Source of the DNA: Echinometra lucunter
Taxonomy: Eukaryota > Echinodermata > Echinoidea > Camarodonta > Echinometridae
Assembly (NCBI GenBank): GCA_029962745.1
Contig: CM057169.1
Span: forward strand, 18,175,683-18,239,682
Length of the DNA: 64,000 nt
Reading direction: 5' to 3'
Part shown: one piece after another, positions 21,366-31,873 of the stretch
Layout of the letters: each line of letters opens with the position of its first letter
Numbering within the stretch: position 1 is the stretch's first letter
The notes under the pieces: model-generated
What the model was told of the DNA's origin: nothing
Seen by the model: the letters and a program-made list of their open reading frames with translations, nothing else
Database searches by the model: none
Translations under genes and position numbers: made by a program

Positions 21366-22244
21366 CTACCATTCTGGCAGTTTGCAAACGAAGTAACGAC
21401 CGTTATATCCACAAGATACATCATTCCACTTAGTTTGCCAATCACTTCTAAGCTGTCCACAATCCTCCCCTGACCGCGAGTTACTTGGTTGGCCTGCTCT
21501 CCAGTTGGTGAAGTTATACGCAGTGCCGTCGGACCAAAGGAAATGCCCTTCGGTAAAAGTATCGTGAAGGCCAATCCACATCATGCTTACACCCGACTGC
21601 GGCAAAGAAATGAGAAAGAGGGAGAGAGAGAGAGAGAGAGAGGGGGGGGGGATAATTAGAGAATATAACAATGTAAGTGGAAAATTAGACAATGTGACAT
21701 TTAGATAGAGTAGAGTAGGGGGGGGGGGTAATGCAGCATGCAGAAATAGCATAGAGACAGGGAAGGTGAGAATTGAAAAGAGAGTATATTAACGTACCAG
21801 TACTCTTGAAGGCGTTAAATCTCATTCGTAGCATCTGATACGTCGCATACGCAAGGAATATTCAAATTTTAGTTCACCTAACTATTCTTCATAAGTTAAA
21901 ATGAAAATGTTCATTTTTAGCGGCCATGCTATGGCGGAATGCACTCATGGCTGTTTGATTATAATATATATATGCATATGTATATGTATATATGTATATA
22001 TGTATATACATACATACATAGGAATATATATGTATAGTACAAGACTAGACGTAGCTGAAACCACTATAATCGTTTATTCACAAGCTTTCTGCAATCATGC
22101 CTTCGTCAGGTGTGCTGTAGAACGGAAAATAGGGAAAAAGTATAATTACATATCAAAAAAAGAAAAAGAAGAGGATAAGCAAATTGATAAACTACAATAC
22201 TACAACCGATAAGCCATGTTTTAAAGTTGTAGCCTCCTTCTTAC

Positions 22245-22286
<42 letters not shown>

Positions 22287-22287
22287 G

Positions 22288-22360
<73 letters not shown>

Positions 22361-23415
22361 TTCCATGACATATGCTCCGCCGACATAATGCTCCGCCGAA
22401 AACTGCTCCGAAAAGTGCGACAAGTGCTCCGCGACAAATGCTTCGGGATAATTGCTCCGCCGATATTTGCTCCACCAACATTTGCTCCCGCGACATTATG
22501 CTCCGCCGACATATGCCCCGTCGACATTTGCTCCGCCGACATATGCTCCGCCGAAATATGCTCCGAAATTACGACATTTACTCCACCGACATTTTGCTCC
22601 GCCGACAATTGCTCCGCCGAAATATGCTTCGAAATTAGGCCCACCCCCCCCCCATCTTGCGACCTTCTGTAAAACTTACGGAAGAACACATGCACAAACA
22701 GTGACGCGACATTTGCTTCTGCGATAATTGCTCCTCTCGTAATTTCTCCGTATACATAGGGTTAGGGCTATAGGGGTTTTGGTTCAGAATGACATGAAAA
22801 TAAGGATTAATCTTAGTGTTAGGTTTCCTTGGGAGCAATTGTCATGGAACCGCACATACACACACGCGCGTACCCTCCCCTTCACCCCAACTCACTGTTA
22901 TAAAAATAGACAGAAGATGATAAAGTTGAATTTTGACATACCGCAGTATTTCATCTTTGTTTGATAATAACTACTTTGCAGTTTACTCTAATTACTCAAA
23001 TACTATTTTTTGTTCTGAACACCATGGTATTTGAAGCATTTAGAGTGACCTATAATGATAAAAGTCGGCTCTCAAATTCATTTTATGGTCGATGGAGCAA
23101 TTGTCACCGGTTCAAGTGTCGTGTCTTCGGAATACATTTCGGCGGAGAAATTGTCGTAATTTCGGAGCATATGTCGGCAGGGCAAATGTCGGCGGAGCAA
23201 TTGTCGGCGGAGCAAATGTCGGCAGTTCGGAGCATATGTTGGCGGAGCAATTTTCGGCGGAGCAAATGTCGGTGGAGCAAATGTCGGCGGAGCAAATGTC
23301 GACGGAGCAAATGTCGACGGAGCAAATATCGGCGGAGCATTTGTCCCGGAGCATTTGTCGCGGAGCACTTGTCGCACTTTTCGGAGCAGTTGTCGGCGGA
23401 GCATATGTCGTGTCA

Positions 23416-23492
<77 letters not shown>

Positions 23493-26400
23493 AAAGAAAT
23501 TTGACAAATGCAAGCAACTTTGGCAACTCCCTTGTAAATAATAAACACTGAAAGAAATGAAAATGGGAGAATAATAATTGCGTAGCTCCCTCAATGTTTC
23601 CCAGAGCTGTCATCCATTTTGAATCAAGGGTTGAAAAAATGCCTCCGCCGGGAATCGAACCCGGGTCACTGGCTTGGAACGCCAATGCCTTACCACTAGA
23701 TACCACTTTTTATACAGTATATATATATATATATATATATAATGAAAAGACAAAAGTAGATAAATGAAGACTCCGTTGACAAAAATTTTAATTGATTTTT
23801 CGCCCATTACTGTACTTCGTATCATCATATCCTGAAGAAGCCCTATGGGTGAAATATCGATTAAAATTTTTGTCAACGGAGTCTTCATTTATCTACTTAA
23901 AATTTGTCTTTTTATTTAATACTTCGACGCGTCGCAGATCTTTGGAACCGGCGATTTCATGTCCCTTGAGCCGATCCTCAGGCAGACTGACTCTTCTGGC
24001 TATTTTTGTGGCGCGGTGGGTCACCTTAACGAGTGCTCACAGGTACGCCTACAATGCTCTGCTTTAGATTACAGCATCGAGCACTCTTCGTCAATTCTCA
24101 ACGACCTGTACCCAATGGATATACCGTGCGTCCCAGAATAAACAGAAACCTAAAGCAAAACCTTCTTGCACTGAATCATTGGGATGAATGATTTAAAACA
24201 AATGTTCAGAATGAATTTGGGCAAATATTCTTTCAAATGATACACAAACGAGACCCATTCATTGATTCATCACTGAGTACTGTGGTACTGTGTTTTGGAA
24301 AATTAATGTCAAAATCCATTTGCTACACTTTGGGGAAAAAACATCTTTCACAAAATAATGAACAATTGACCAACCTAACTTTTTTAGGTTGTTCAGTTGG
24401 TCTCAAGGAATTTGGTAACGATACACTCTCTGGTCAGGGGTTAGCTCAGCCATATTCTGTAAGTTAGGTAAAGTAAGGGTGTTTCGTTTACCAATGCATT
24501 TGATTGATTAATCACCCAAGCACTCCCCCTTTAACGACAGATGAAGACAATGGACATTCATTTCAATAGACCTGTTCTCTAACATTATTCACTTACTTGT
24601 CGTTATGTCAGACAAACCTCAGACAAGCTTACTTGCTGTTACCAAATCCCTTGAACCCAACAGAACAACCTAAAAAAATTAGGTTGGTCAGTTGGTCATT
24701 TGTGAAAGATGTTTTTACCCAAAAGTGTAGCAAATGGATTTTGACATTAAATTTTCCAAACTACAGTATGCTACTCAGTGATGCATCAATGAATAGGTCT
24801 CATTTGTGTATCATTCAAAAGAATATTTGTTAAAATATATTTTGAACATTTGTTTATAATCATACACCCCAGTGATTCGGTACAATAAGGTTTTGTTTTA
24901 GGTTTCTGTTTATTCTAAAACTAGGATGTGTTCATCTCTTCATCTCTTTCTTTTCCTGATGTGCTCGGTCATGTCGGTGTCAAAGCCAACAAGCATGACA
25001 AGTAGAAATGTCTCCTCTGATCCTAAGATTTCTAATTAATATGTACACTAATCAAGCTTTACAGGTTAAGTGGGGAAGCCAAAACTCTGCAAAGTTTTCT
25101 ATATGTAATGGAGTAAAACAAGGAGGAGTATTATCTCCCATTTTGTTTTCAGTCTACGTGAATGAACTGCTTATAAAAATTGAACAAGAAGGAATAGGTT
25201 GTAGAAATGGTAACTATTTTGCAGGATGCCTAGCATATGCTGATGATATAACTCTTATGTCACCAACAAAGAAAGGTTTAATTTACAAACCATGATACAA
25301 ATATGTGAGAATTTTGCCATAGATTTCGATATCATTTTCAGTGGATCTAAAAGTCAATTTCTTGTTTTTTCATCCGGTGGAAACAGCAGTGCCAGGGAAT
25401 ATTCTGTTGTTATCAACGATATTAATGTGTCAAATGTCGACAGTGCGGTTTACTTAGGTCACCATATTTCAACTACTGATAAAAAATAGTCTGGTTTCTG
25501 CAGCTACTGCTCAGTTCTGGAAAAGTTTTAATATCCTCAGATCAGACTTTGGTCATATTAAATCATCAGTGCAATGTCTGTTATTCAAGCAATATTGCTG
25601 TAGTTTCTATGGGGCATGTTTGTGGCAATTAAGAAGTAAAGCAGTGATGAACATTTGCACCTGTTGGAGGAAAGCTCTTAGGAAAATTTGGAGAATTAAT
25701 AATATGACTCATTGTGATTTCGTAGCTTTATTGTCTGATTGTCAACCTCTTGAGCAGGGGCGGATCCACGATCCAGCATTCTCCAATGGGGGGGGGGGGG
25801 GGGGGGCGAAATTTTTAAAAACCGCTCGAACCGATTAGAAACGTATGGTTTAAGGCTGCACTCAGTGGCGTAATTAATGAAAATATGTTGTGGGGCCCCC
25901 CCCCCCCCCCCGAGGTAGATGCGCCTATATATCTTAAAATAGTTATCTTTAATTGAGGAATTATAAAACTCCTTTTCCTGAGTAAAAAAGGAAATGATGG
26001 ATAATGCGAGCGCGAATTAATTCTTCGTCAAACTACAATATGGGCTTAAAGATAACATAGGCCTATTTGGTCACCTCTTTCGCCTGATACGCTTTCAAAG
26101 ACCATCCTAAATCTTGATATTATACGAGCGAGCGCAGCGAGTGAGGAAAAAATATACCTTTCCCATAGTAGAAGTGATAATTCTTCATCCAAGTACACTG
26201 AAGAATTAACTATGAGATATTTTACTTATACATATACATATTTTGGTCAACTCGCTTGCTAAATTCGTTTGCTTTTCCAAACCATCTTGTATTAGAATTT
26301 AATCTGAGCGAGCGCAGCGAGCGAGGAAAAATCTATATACAATTTTTTTTAATGGTAGCAGCGATAATTCTTCATCCCAATGCACGATGGTATTAATCAT

Positions 26401-29400
26401 GAGATTTTGGTCATCTCTCTTGCCAAATTCGTTTGCTTTTCCATACCATCTTGTATTTAGATTTAATCCGAGCGAGCGTAGCGAGCGAAGGAAAAAATCT
26501 GTATACTATTTTTCATGGTAGAAGTGATAATTATTAATCCCAATACACGATGGTATTAATCATGAGATTTTGGTCATCTCTCTTGCCAAATTCGCTTGTT
26601 TTTCCATACCATCTTGTATTTAAATTTAATCCGAGCGAGCGCAGCGAGCGAGGAAAAAAATCTATATACTATTTTTAATGGTAGAAGTGATAATTCTTCA
26701 TCCAAATACACGATGGTATTAATCACGAGTTAAATTTAATCCGAGCGAGCGCAGCGAGTGAGGAAAAAATCTGTATACTATTTTTATGGTAGAAGTGTTA
26801 ATTTTTCATCCAAATACACGATGGTATTAATTATGAGATAACTAACTTTTTTTTTTTTTTATATATGTGCAGGTACATTTGGTCACCTCGCTTGCCGAAT
26901 TCGTTTGTTTTCCAAAATCCATCTTGTATCTGAGTATTGTACGAACGATCAGAGCGAGCGAGGAAAATACATAATTATGTACTCCCTTTCATGGTAGAAG
27001 TGGAAGTTCTTCATCAAAATACACTATGGGCCTTTAAGATATCTATTTTGAAATATGTGGTCACCTCTCCTACCTAATTTATTTGCTTTCAAAGACCATC
27101 TTGTATTATACAAGCGAGCGGGAAAAATATATATGCCTTTTTTGTGGTAGAAGTGATAATTTTTCATCCAAATACATGATTTGCCTAAAAGTATCTAGAT
27201 TATATATTTGTTCATCTCACCTGCTGAATGTGTTTGCTTTCCGAACTTACGAGCTGGCGCAGCGAGCGAGGAAAAATATATAATCTCTTTCGTGGTACCG
27301 GTGTTATTTCGTCGTCAAAATGAACAAGGAAATAAGCCGAATATGGGCACCTTACTCCTCTTTTTCTTTCTTTTTTCCCCTTCATCCTATTCCCTCTCCT
27401 TTCTTTCTCTCTCTTTTTTTTGCCGACAGCAATCGCAAATTTGTCGATTGGGAATGGTACCTCTACCCCAGTTTTACATTATGGGTGTAAGTCTCTGTCA
27501 GCCCTGTACTTAGGAATTTTAACTTTGGAAATAGTAGACCTTTTTGAGGAAGCGACAATTGCGAGCGCAAAGCGCGAGCTGAAATTTTGGTTTACAATAA
27601 CCTGAAGGCAGAGCAATTTTGCCTCTCATTTATTTCGAACTCATTCTAAAACTGATGATAAGCTAATCAACTTCCCCCTATATGCGAGCGCAAAGCGTGA
27701 GCGGAAAAATCCCCATAAAATGAATCATACTTCTTTGTAATTCTTTCTTATAACTCTCAAGATGAAAGCATGCGAGCGTGGAGCGCAAGCGGAAATTTTG
27801 CCATCATTTTCTTTCTTTCTTCTTCTTCTTCTTCTTCTTCTTTTTTAATTTGACTTTTTTCTTCTTTTCTGTTTTTTCTTTCTTCTCTTTTTTTCTTTTC
27901 TCTTCTCTCTCTTTTGTTTTGCTCCGCCAATAGGGGGAGGGGGGCCGCAGCCGCGGCCGCGGATCCGCCTATGTTGAGAATGCTTTAAGGTATAGATTTC
28001 AAAGTTTTAATAATAGAATCGTGAAGACTGGTACTGGATTCATGAGAATGGTTGTAAAAAATGCCCAAAGAAACCCGTTCTCTACTTTTTGTGACAATCT
28101 AAATGAGATGCAGTATTTCCTAAGTGAAAACATTAAGAATTGTGATATCCCGGTTAGCAGAGAATTAGATGTGAATGTACTAGAAGAACTTATAGAGGTC
28201 AGAGATCGGGAAAGGGTTGACATGTTATCTACAGAGGAAGTGGAACAGTTGATTAAGTTCCTATGTATTTCTTAGTTTCAACTCATTCCATATTCTCTCC
28301 CAATATACACCTATTTATTAATTAATTGTTTTTCTCAGAGTATTTTGCTTTTAATTTGTAACGACATCATATGTACAACTTTCTTTTCTGTTCTTTTTAT
28401 AGAAGTGCTGTATTATTTGGCGAATAAAGATGATATATATATATTTCCCTTCATGCCACTAATAGATTAATTACTGAGCCAAACTTCTAGTGGCCTTTGG
28501 GGAAAGCTCAGCCCTCGGCGCCACTCATTGCTGTAAAGGTGAGATCCACATGAAGATAGCACAGTGTTGACCAATCAAAGAGCACGAAATTAGTCGCTGA
28601 GATATCGATCTCTCAAAGATTTTTGATTTATGTTCAGATTGTAGGGGATGATATTTACCGCCTGATTGGTCAAAACTATCGTTGATCCCCAAAGACCGAA
28701 GTTCTATTCGGACTTTCAAATACAAAACATGAATTGCTTCACGACATTGAAATCTACCATAGGGGGAGTAGTTCGATGACGCATGACCTTACCTCCTTCT
28801 TCCGTGATGTTTCGAAGAGAGTTGTGACGAAGTTCTGCTCAGCTTGAGAATGGATCGAAACCAGATGACCCAAACTGTCTCGCACTACTCCACCACTGCC
28901 GAAAGAGGGCACTGTGTAACTCTGACAGTGGGTCTCAGCCTCCTGCCAAGTCGCGTTGTATGCAAAGAATCTTATTGGAAATGGATCAAAAAGAGTACAT
29001 AGAGAAGTAGAAAACTTTTCGTCCTTCATGAAAGTGTATCAATCACCAAAATAAACATATTACTGTGTATGTCAGGGGCTCCATGAAATTACACTACAAT
29101 CAAAATATCAGCATCAAATTAACATTACTCCTACTAAAAGATTGTCTTAGCTCAGATATACTCTGAGCATTTCAAAGGAGGACCAAAAACTTCAAACACG
29201 ATTATCTCGAAAGTGTAAAAAGCCTTTGGGCATTTCAGCATGTGATCGATGTTATGTTAATACGTAGATTGAAATAGTTAAGAACATTCGACGTGAATGG
29301 CCCATTCTTCAACAGGATCCTCAACGGGTACAACTAGTGTATAGACCAATTTCACAACGCAAGAGGGCAGCAGACTGTTCGACACAGTTCGACATACTGG

Positions 29401-30758
29401 GGTGGGCGCTCCAACTTTTATAGTACACAAGTCAGTAGCGCGTTATGTACATTCGTTCGATTTTTTGTCTATTTTGACCAGTATATGCAGATTTATTTTA
29501 ATATTTGCAATGAGAAATTATCAGGGAAGTTCAGGTCGCAGCTGTGCGGTGTTCAAATGCCACAAGGATTAGAGAAAGTTTAAAAATTGGAAGCTAACTG
29601 AGTGCGATATTCACTCGCTTTTGACTCATGAAGCCTGTTTGTGTGAGAAGCCGTACTCCCTACACAGGTTTCCGTAAGCAATGTGAAGGAATTCGTCGCC
29701 AGTGGGTAAAAACATCAACAGAAGGGACTTTTAAGTCAAGAAACATTATCATTATGTACTTTGGCGTAAAATTTAATGAGTGAAAACTTGACTTTGTAAA
29801 CAGGGTAAGATTTAGGGCTCCCGTTTACTACGGCTTCTATGCTGCAATCGAACTTTTACTGACAAAAGTAAGTTGAAAAACCATCGAAATTACAAAAATA
29901 CATCATACCTTCATCCATCAGATATGACCATTGTCTTACCTCATCTACCCATGTATCCATGCTTTATTTTATTGATCTAGAATAAAGTAAATGGAACACT
30001 ATCGGGGCACATCTCATATCTTACATTCATTTTGTACACAGAGCCAATCGCGGTCAGCGCGCTTGCCCACAGCAGCAATGGCGTCGCCGATAGAGGGCCA
30101 AATACATAAACCGGCCGTGAAATTGGTCTATACATTAAAGTCATAAGATCATGTTCATTCCTTTTTGTCATTTTTTTGTCAAGGAGTTTACCTCGTAACT
30201 CCTTGATCTGGCCACATTTAAATAACTCCTTAGCACTCTGTAACATAACAAGGTGCCTTATCCACTCCTTTCTCGATATGCTACATGTTAAATACAAAGG
30301 TAAATAACCATAACCCTCCTATAAATGTGGATTAACTTTATTTTTATACATACTCTATAGCTGTGAATTATCTAATACTGTTTCGCAGACTCAGACTTGG
30401 TCGCTGACGTCTGTTTAGAGACAGAAGGGCGTTAACTCATATCATTTTTATACAGTCTTAACGCCCTTCTGACTCCAAACAGACGATATATTTTCTTTAC
30501 AGCCCTAACCCACAGCATGCCATCTATATGAAATGATAAGGATTCTTGGAATTTTTTGCCAAAGACTATACTGAAGGAAAGTAGGCCCTACATGGAATTT
30601 TTAACACAAGCTCTCCTTATTTACCTGTAACAATGTTGTCCAAACGCAGTCCAAAACGTAGGACAGCAACAGCCTCCTCTTACCCCAGTTGGGCAGGCAG
30701 TCATAATGATGGCCAAAGCCATAAACATCAGCATGGTCTTTCGATGAGTATCCATCAT
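21366..30758 (-). CDS. Secreted C-type lectin B (echinoidin-like), three exons, QPS variant
   Basis: Exons on the minus strand are 30758-30625, 28970-28793 and 21596-21366, joined by GT-AG introns, for 180 residues. The signal peptide is [20 protein letters not shown], followed by [18 protein letters not shown]. Exon 2 gives 59 residues with [15 protein letters not shown]. Exon 3 has [15 protein letters not shown] and the terminal FVCKLPEW. The sugar-contact motif, QPD in lectin A, is QPS here, so one acidic calcium/sugar ligand is missing. Glycan binding may be altered or lost while the fold is kept. Introns 1 and 2 (1.65 and 7.2 kb) carry a LINE, a 2.2-kb hAT-like element, a foldback element, a THAP-bearing element and two TGCTCCGCCGAC arrays. 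Splice sites and frames look intact. An expressed protein is likely but unproven. Confidence 0.85.
21957..22358. repeat. (TA)n-rich microsatellites
   Basis: TATG/TATA-type runs at about 21962-22030 and a long (TA)n at about 22245-22358, next to the MITE that follows. Long Ile/Tyr frames on both strands are artefacts of (TA)n. Confidence 0.85.
22359..22854 (+). mobile_element. MITE with TGCTCCGCCGAC motif array (left member of an inverted pair)
   Basis: Terminal repeats GGTTCCATGACATATGCTCC at the left and GGAGCAATTGTCATGGAACC at the right are near-perfect inverses. The left half holds more than fifteen copies of a 15-16-bp motif, TGCTCCGCCGACATA with variants. The right half is single-copy. 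No gene. The opposite-orientation relative is at 23092-23416. Confidence 0.7.
23092..23490 (-). mobile_element. Inverted relative with GTCGGCGGAGCA motif array and (TA)n
   Basis: The reverse complement motif GTCGGCGGAGCAAATG is repeated more than fifteen times between 23092 and 23410, followed by TCACCA and a (TA)n run to about 23490. With the element at 22359-22854 it makes a large imperfect palindrome with (TA)n on both outer sides. Peptide frames with repeated Ala-Glu-Gln or Arg-Arg-Ser patterns are repeat artefacts. Confidence 0.65.
23641..23706 (-). tRNA. tRNA-Gly(TCC)-like sequence, probably decayed or SINE head
   Basis: On the minus strand the sequence has GTGGTATCTAGTGGTAAGGC (D-arm and A box), an anticodon loop GTTCCAA with anticodon TCC, and CCCGGGTTCGATTCCCGG (T arm and B box). 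The T-arm is perfect. The 3' acceptor strand is present, but the opposite 5' acceptor strand does not pair, being A-rich there. It is therefore likely a tRNA pseudogene or the head of a tRNA-derived SINE reading to the left. Confidence 0.45.
23745..23913. mobile_element. Hairpin MITE with ~50-bp arms
   Basis: AAAGTAGATAAATGAAGACT and CCGTTGACAAAAATTTTAAT on the left are mirrored by ATTAAAATTTTTGTCAACGG and AGTCTTCATTTATCTACTT on the right, enclosing a ~65-base loop. No coding content. Confidence 0.7.
23938..24042 (+). other. Exon-like 35-codon segment of unknown function
   Basis: A pyrimidine-rich tract ending GTCGCAG is followed by 105 bases open in one frame, ending CTCACAG|GTACGC, a good donor. 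The predicted piece contains [20 protein letters not shown] and two further residues groups with cysteine (NECSQ). I do not recognise a domain. If the donor is ignored, the frame runs on to a stop near 24141. It lies in intron 2 of lectin B on the opposite strand, directly after a hairpin element, so it may belong to a transposon. Confidence 0.25.
24135..24916. mobile_element. Foldback element with ~300-bp inverted arms
   Basis: AGAATAAACAGAAACCTAAA at the left is mirrored by TTTAGGTTTCTGTTTATTCT at the right. The arms continue inward: CAAATGATACACAAACGAGA against CATTTGTGTATCATTC, CCATTTGCTACACTTTGGGG against AAAGTGTAGCAAATGGATTT, and CCAACCTAACTTTTTTAGG against AAAAAAATTAGGTTGGTCAG. The arms are imperfect, so the element is not recent. 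Apparent 76- and 78-residue frames in the arms are mirror images, not genes. Confidence 0.7.
25003..28440 (+). pseudogene. Non-LTR retrotransposon fragment (reverse transcriptase C-terminal half), split by a hAT-like element
   Basis: The 5'-truncated piece starts within the reverse transcriptase. [20 protein letters not shown] and the catalytic-box sequence [13 protein letters not shown] lie at 25100-25265. After a frameshift near 25290 come [15 protein letters not shown] and VYLGHHIS, then another break, then [13 protein letters not shown] and [16 protein letters not shown] to 25750. The frame resumes after the inserted element at 27974 and ends near 28275 with a non-coding tail and AATAAAGATG(AT)n. 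The order and motifs fit the C-terminal part of CR1/L2/Rex-like LINE ORF2. It is inactive. It lies in intron 2 of lectin B in the opposite direction. Confidence 0.75.
25755..27973. mobile_element. hAT-like element carrying a GAGCGAGCG satellite, inside the LINE
   Basis: The ends are CAGGGGCGGATCC and GGATCCGCCTATG, inverse of each other with CA...TG tips. TTGAG flanks both sides (25750-25754, 27974-27978), a 5-bp duplication. The LINE frame continues across the junction, confirming insertion. A poly-G run follows the left end, and a second hAT-style end (CAGTGGCGTAATTA) at about 25864 suggests nesting. From 26120 to 27260 there are about seven to eight units of roughly 110-200 bp centred on GAGCGAGCGCAGCGAGCGAG. 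No transposase. Confidence 0.75.
28490..28720. other. Conserved intron 2 segment of lectin B
   Basis: Collinear with 10680-10930 in lectin A and 40795-41035 in lectin C. It has TTGACCAATCAA and TGATTGGTCAAAACTATCG. It confirms that exons 2 and 3 of B, though 7.2 kb apart, belong to one gene. Confidence 0.6.
29339..30134 (+). mobile_element. TIR element with THAP-like relic in intron 1 of lectin B
   Basis: TATAGACCAATTTCAC at the left is matched by GTGAAATTGGTCTATA at the right. The element contains a THAP-like coding relic at 29510-29745, so it is probably an internally deleted derivative of a DNA transposon. Its target duplication is at most 2 bp and was not resolved. Lectins A and C lack an equivalent insertion at the aligned intron position as far as I can follow it. 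Confidence 0.6.
29510..29760 (+). pseudogene. THAP-like zinc-binding domain relic
   Basis: From the ATG at 29510 the frame reads [12 protein letters not shown], then an in-frame stop, then [14 protein letters not shown] and [13 protein letters not shown]. After a one-base frameshift it continues with [17 protein letters not shown]. The pattern C-x-V-x-x-C, basic residues, FP and a later RxxW is that of the THAP-type DNA-binding fold often fused to transposases. The final C-H pair and AVPT-type end are not seen. The relic cannot encode a whole domain now. Confidence 0.55.
30409..30484. mobile_element. Small hairpin insertion with ~27-bp arms
   Basis: GTCTGTTTAGAGACAGAAGG with GCGTTAA is mirrored by TTAACGC with CCTTCTGACTCCAAACAGAC. 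Lectin A (about 13280) and lectin C (about 36490) lack it at the aligned intron 1 position, so it is a lineage-specific insertion in lectin B. Confidence 0.6.
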
Positions 30759-31258
30759 ACGTTCTTCAGCTTTCTTCGACTTCTGTCAATTGCACAACTG
30801 CAAGTTATGTTTATGTCGTTGATTTCGATAATGTAATACACCGGGATTGATCAATTCTAAGTTTTTTTTATGTTTGCTTATTAGTGGTCTTCTAGTTTCT
30901 ATTTGTTTTTCACAAAAACGATGACACTGACACTTTGAAACCCTCTTGAGTTTCAGAAAGAAAGACAATTGTTCATTCAAAGACCTTTTTGGAGAAAACC
31001 GGAACTTCCGTCTTTACATAGAGATAATTGTTTGAATGTTTTTTTAGTCTCTTTTTACATTTCCTTTAAAAAATCATACGGAAGTGGTGGTGGCTTATCT
31101 TTGTAAAACATTTTATTTTACAAAATATATTCCTTAACCCTTCCTAAGCCACTAGAATACACTTTGAGATCGTGTGGATAACGACTTTGGTCTGACAAAA
31201 GGCAAGAAACAAAGATTTTATAAAGAGAATGATTCTTTCAGTCAACTCAATAAGAGAA

Positions 31259-31294
<36 letters not shown>

Positions 31295-31493
31295 GAGAAG
31301 AAATGACATCCTAAAATCCTGGTTGAAAGGAAGAGTGAGAATTCGAGAGAATAGGAGATAAAAAAGAGAGGGGTAGGCAGCAAGAGAGAGAGGGAGAGAG
31401 AGAGAGAGAGAAAGAAAGAGAGCGTGAGAGAGAAGGGGGGAGGAGAAGTTACATGGAGCGATTGCAATGACGATGAGGCCTATATGGTTATGT
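30759..31493. other. 5' flank of lectin B with GA microsatellites
   Basis: Directly upstream of the lectin B start. It has AAAGCTGAAGAACGTATG-type sequence like lectin A, then the flank segment shared with 3680-3925 and 50346-50570. GA runs lie at about 31259-31292 and 31385-31430. No clear TATA box was found within 80 bases of the ATG; ACATAAACATAAC on the minus strand is the best candidate. Confidence 0.5.
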
Positions 31494-31873
31494 TATGGTG
31501 GCCCTGAAGTACGCTCGACAACCGGTCATGTGTGAAGTGAATTTCGCGGCCAACTTTGCACCCCAGTCGCGAAATTCGCGACCCGTGATGCAAAATTCAC
31601 GATCCGTGATGCGAAGTTCAGGACCTGGGATGCGAAATTCATGACCTGGGATGCGAAATTCATGACCCGTGACGCAAAGTTCAGGACCCGGGATGCGAAA
31701 TTCATGACCTAGGATGCGAAATTCATGACCGTGACACGAAGTTCAGGACCCGGGATGCGAAATTTATGACCTAGGATGCGAAATTCATGACCCGTGACGC
31801 GAAGTTCATGACCTGGGATGCGAAATTCACGTCGCACGTGATCTGTTGTCGAGCATACTTCAGGGCCACCATA
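31494..31873 (-). mobile_element. TA-flanked MITE with internal minisatellite (copy 2, inverted)
   Basis: This copy has the best-preserved ends: TATGGTGGCCCTGAAGTACG on the left and CTTCAGGGCCACCATA on the right, with ACAACCGGTCA/TGATCTGTTGT next inside. The internal ~22-bp units (GATGCGAAATTCATGACC) run opposite to those in copies 1 and 3, although the left flank is the same in all three. The right flank differs and matches the inverted upstream region of lectin A. Confidence 0.7.

Noticed and set aside
22372..22640. Possible CRISPR-like array of short repeats
   Set aside because: Units are directly adjacent and imperfect, without unique spacers, inside a eukaryotic MITE with terminal inverted repeats.
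22184..23594. Long frames of Ile/Tyr runs joined to Arg-Arg or Ala-Glu-Gln repeats
   Set aside because: These are translations of (TA)n and of the TGCTCCGCCGAC arrays, mirrored on both strands.
24237..24833. Two related 76-78 residue frames
   Set aside because: They are the two inverted arms of the foldback element, read in mirror image.
30633..30836. Plus-strand 67-residue frame
   Set aside because: It is the antisense of lectin B exon 1.
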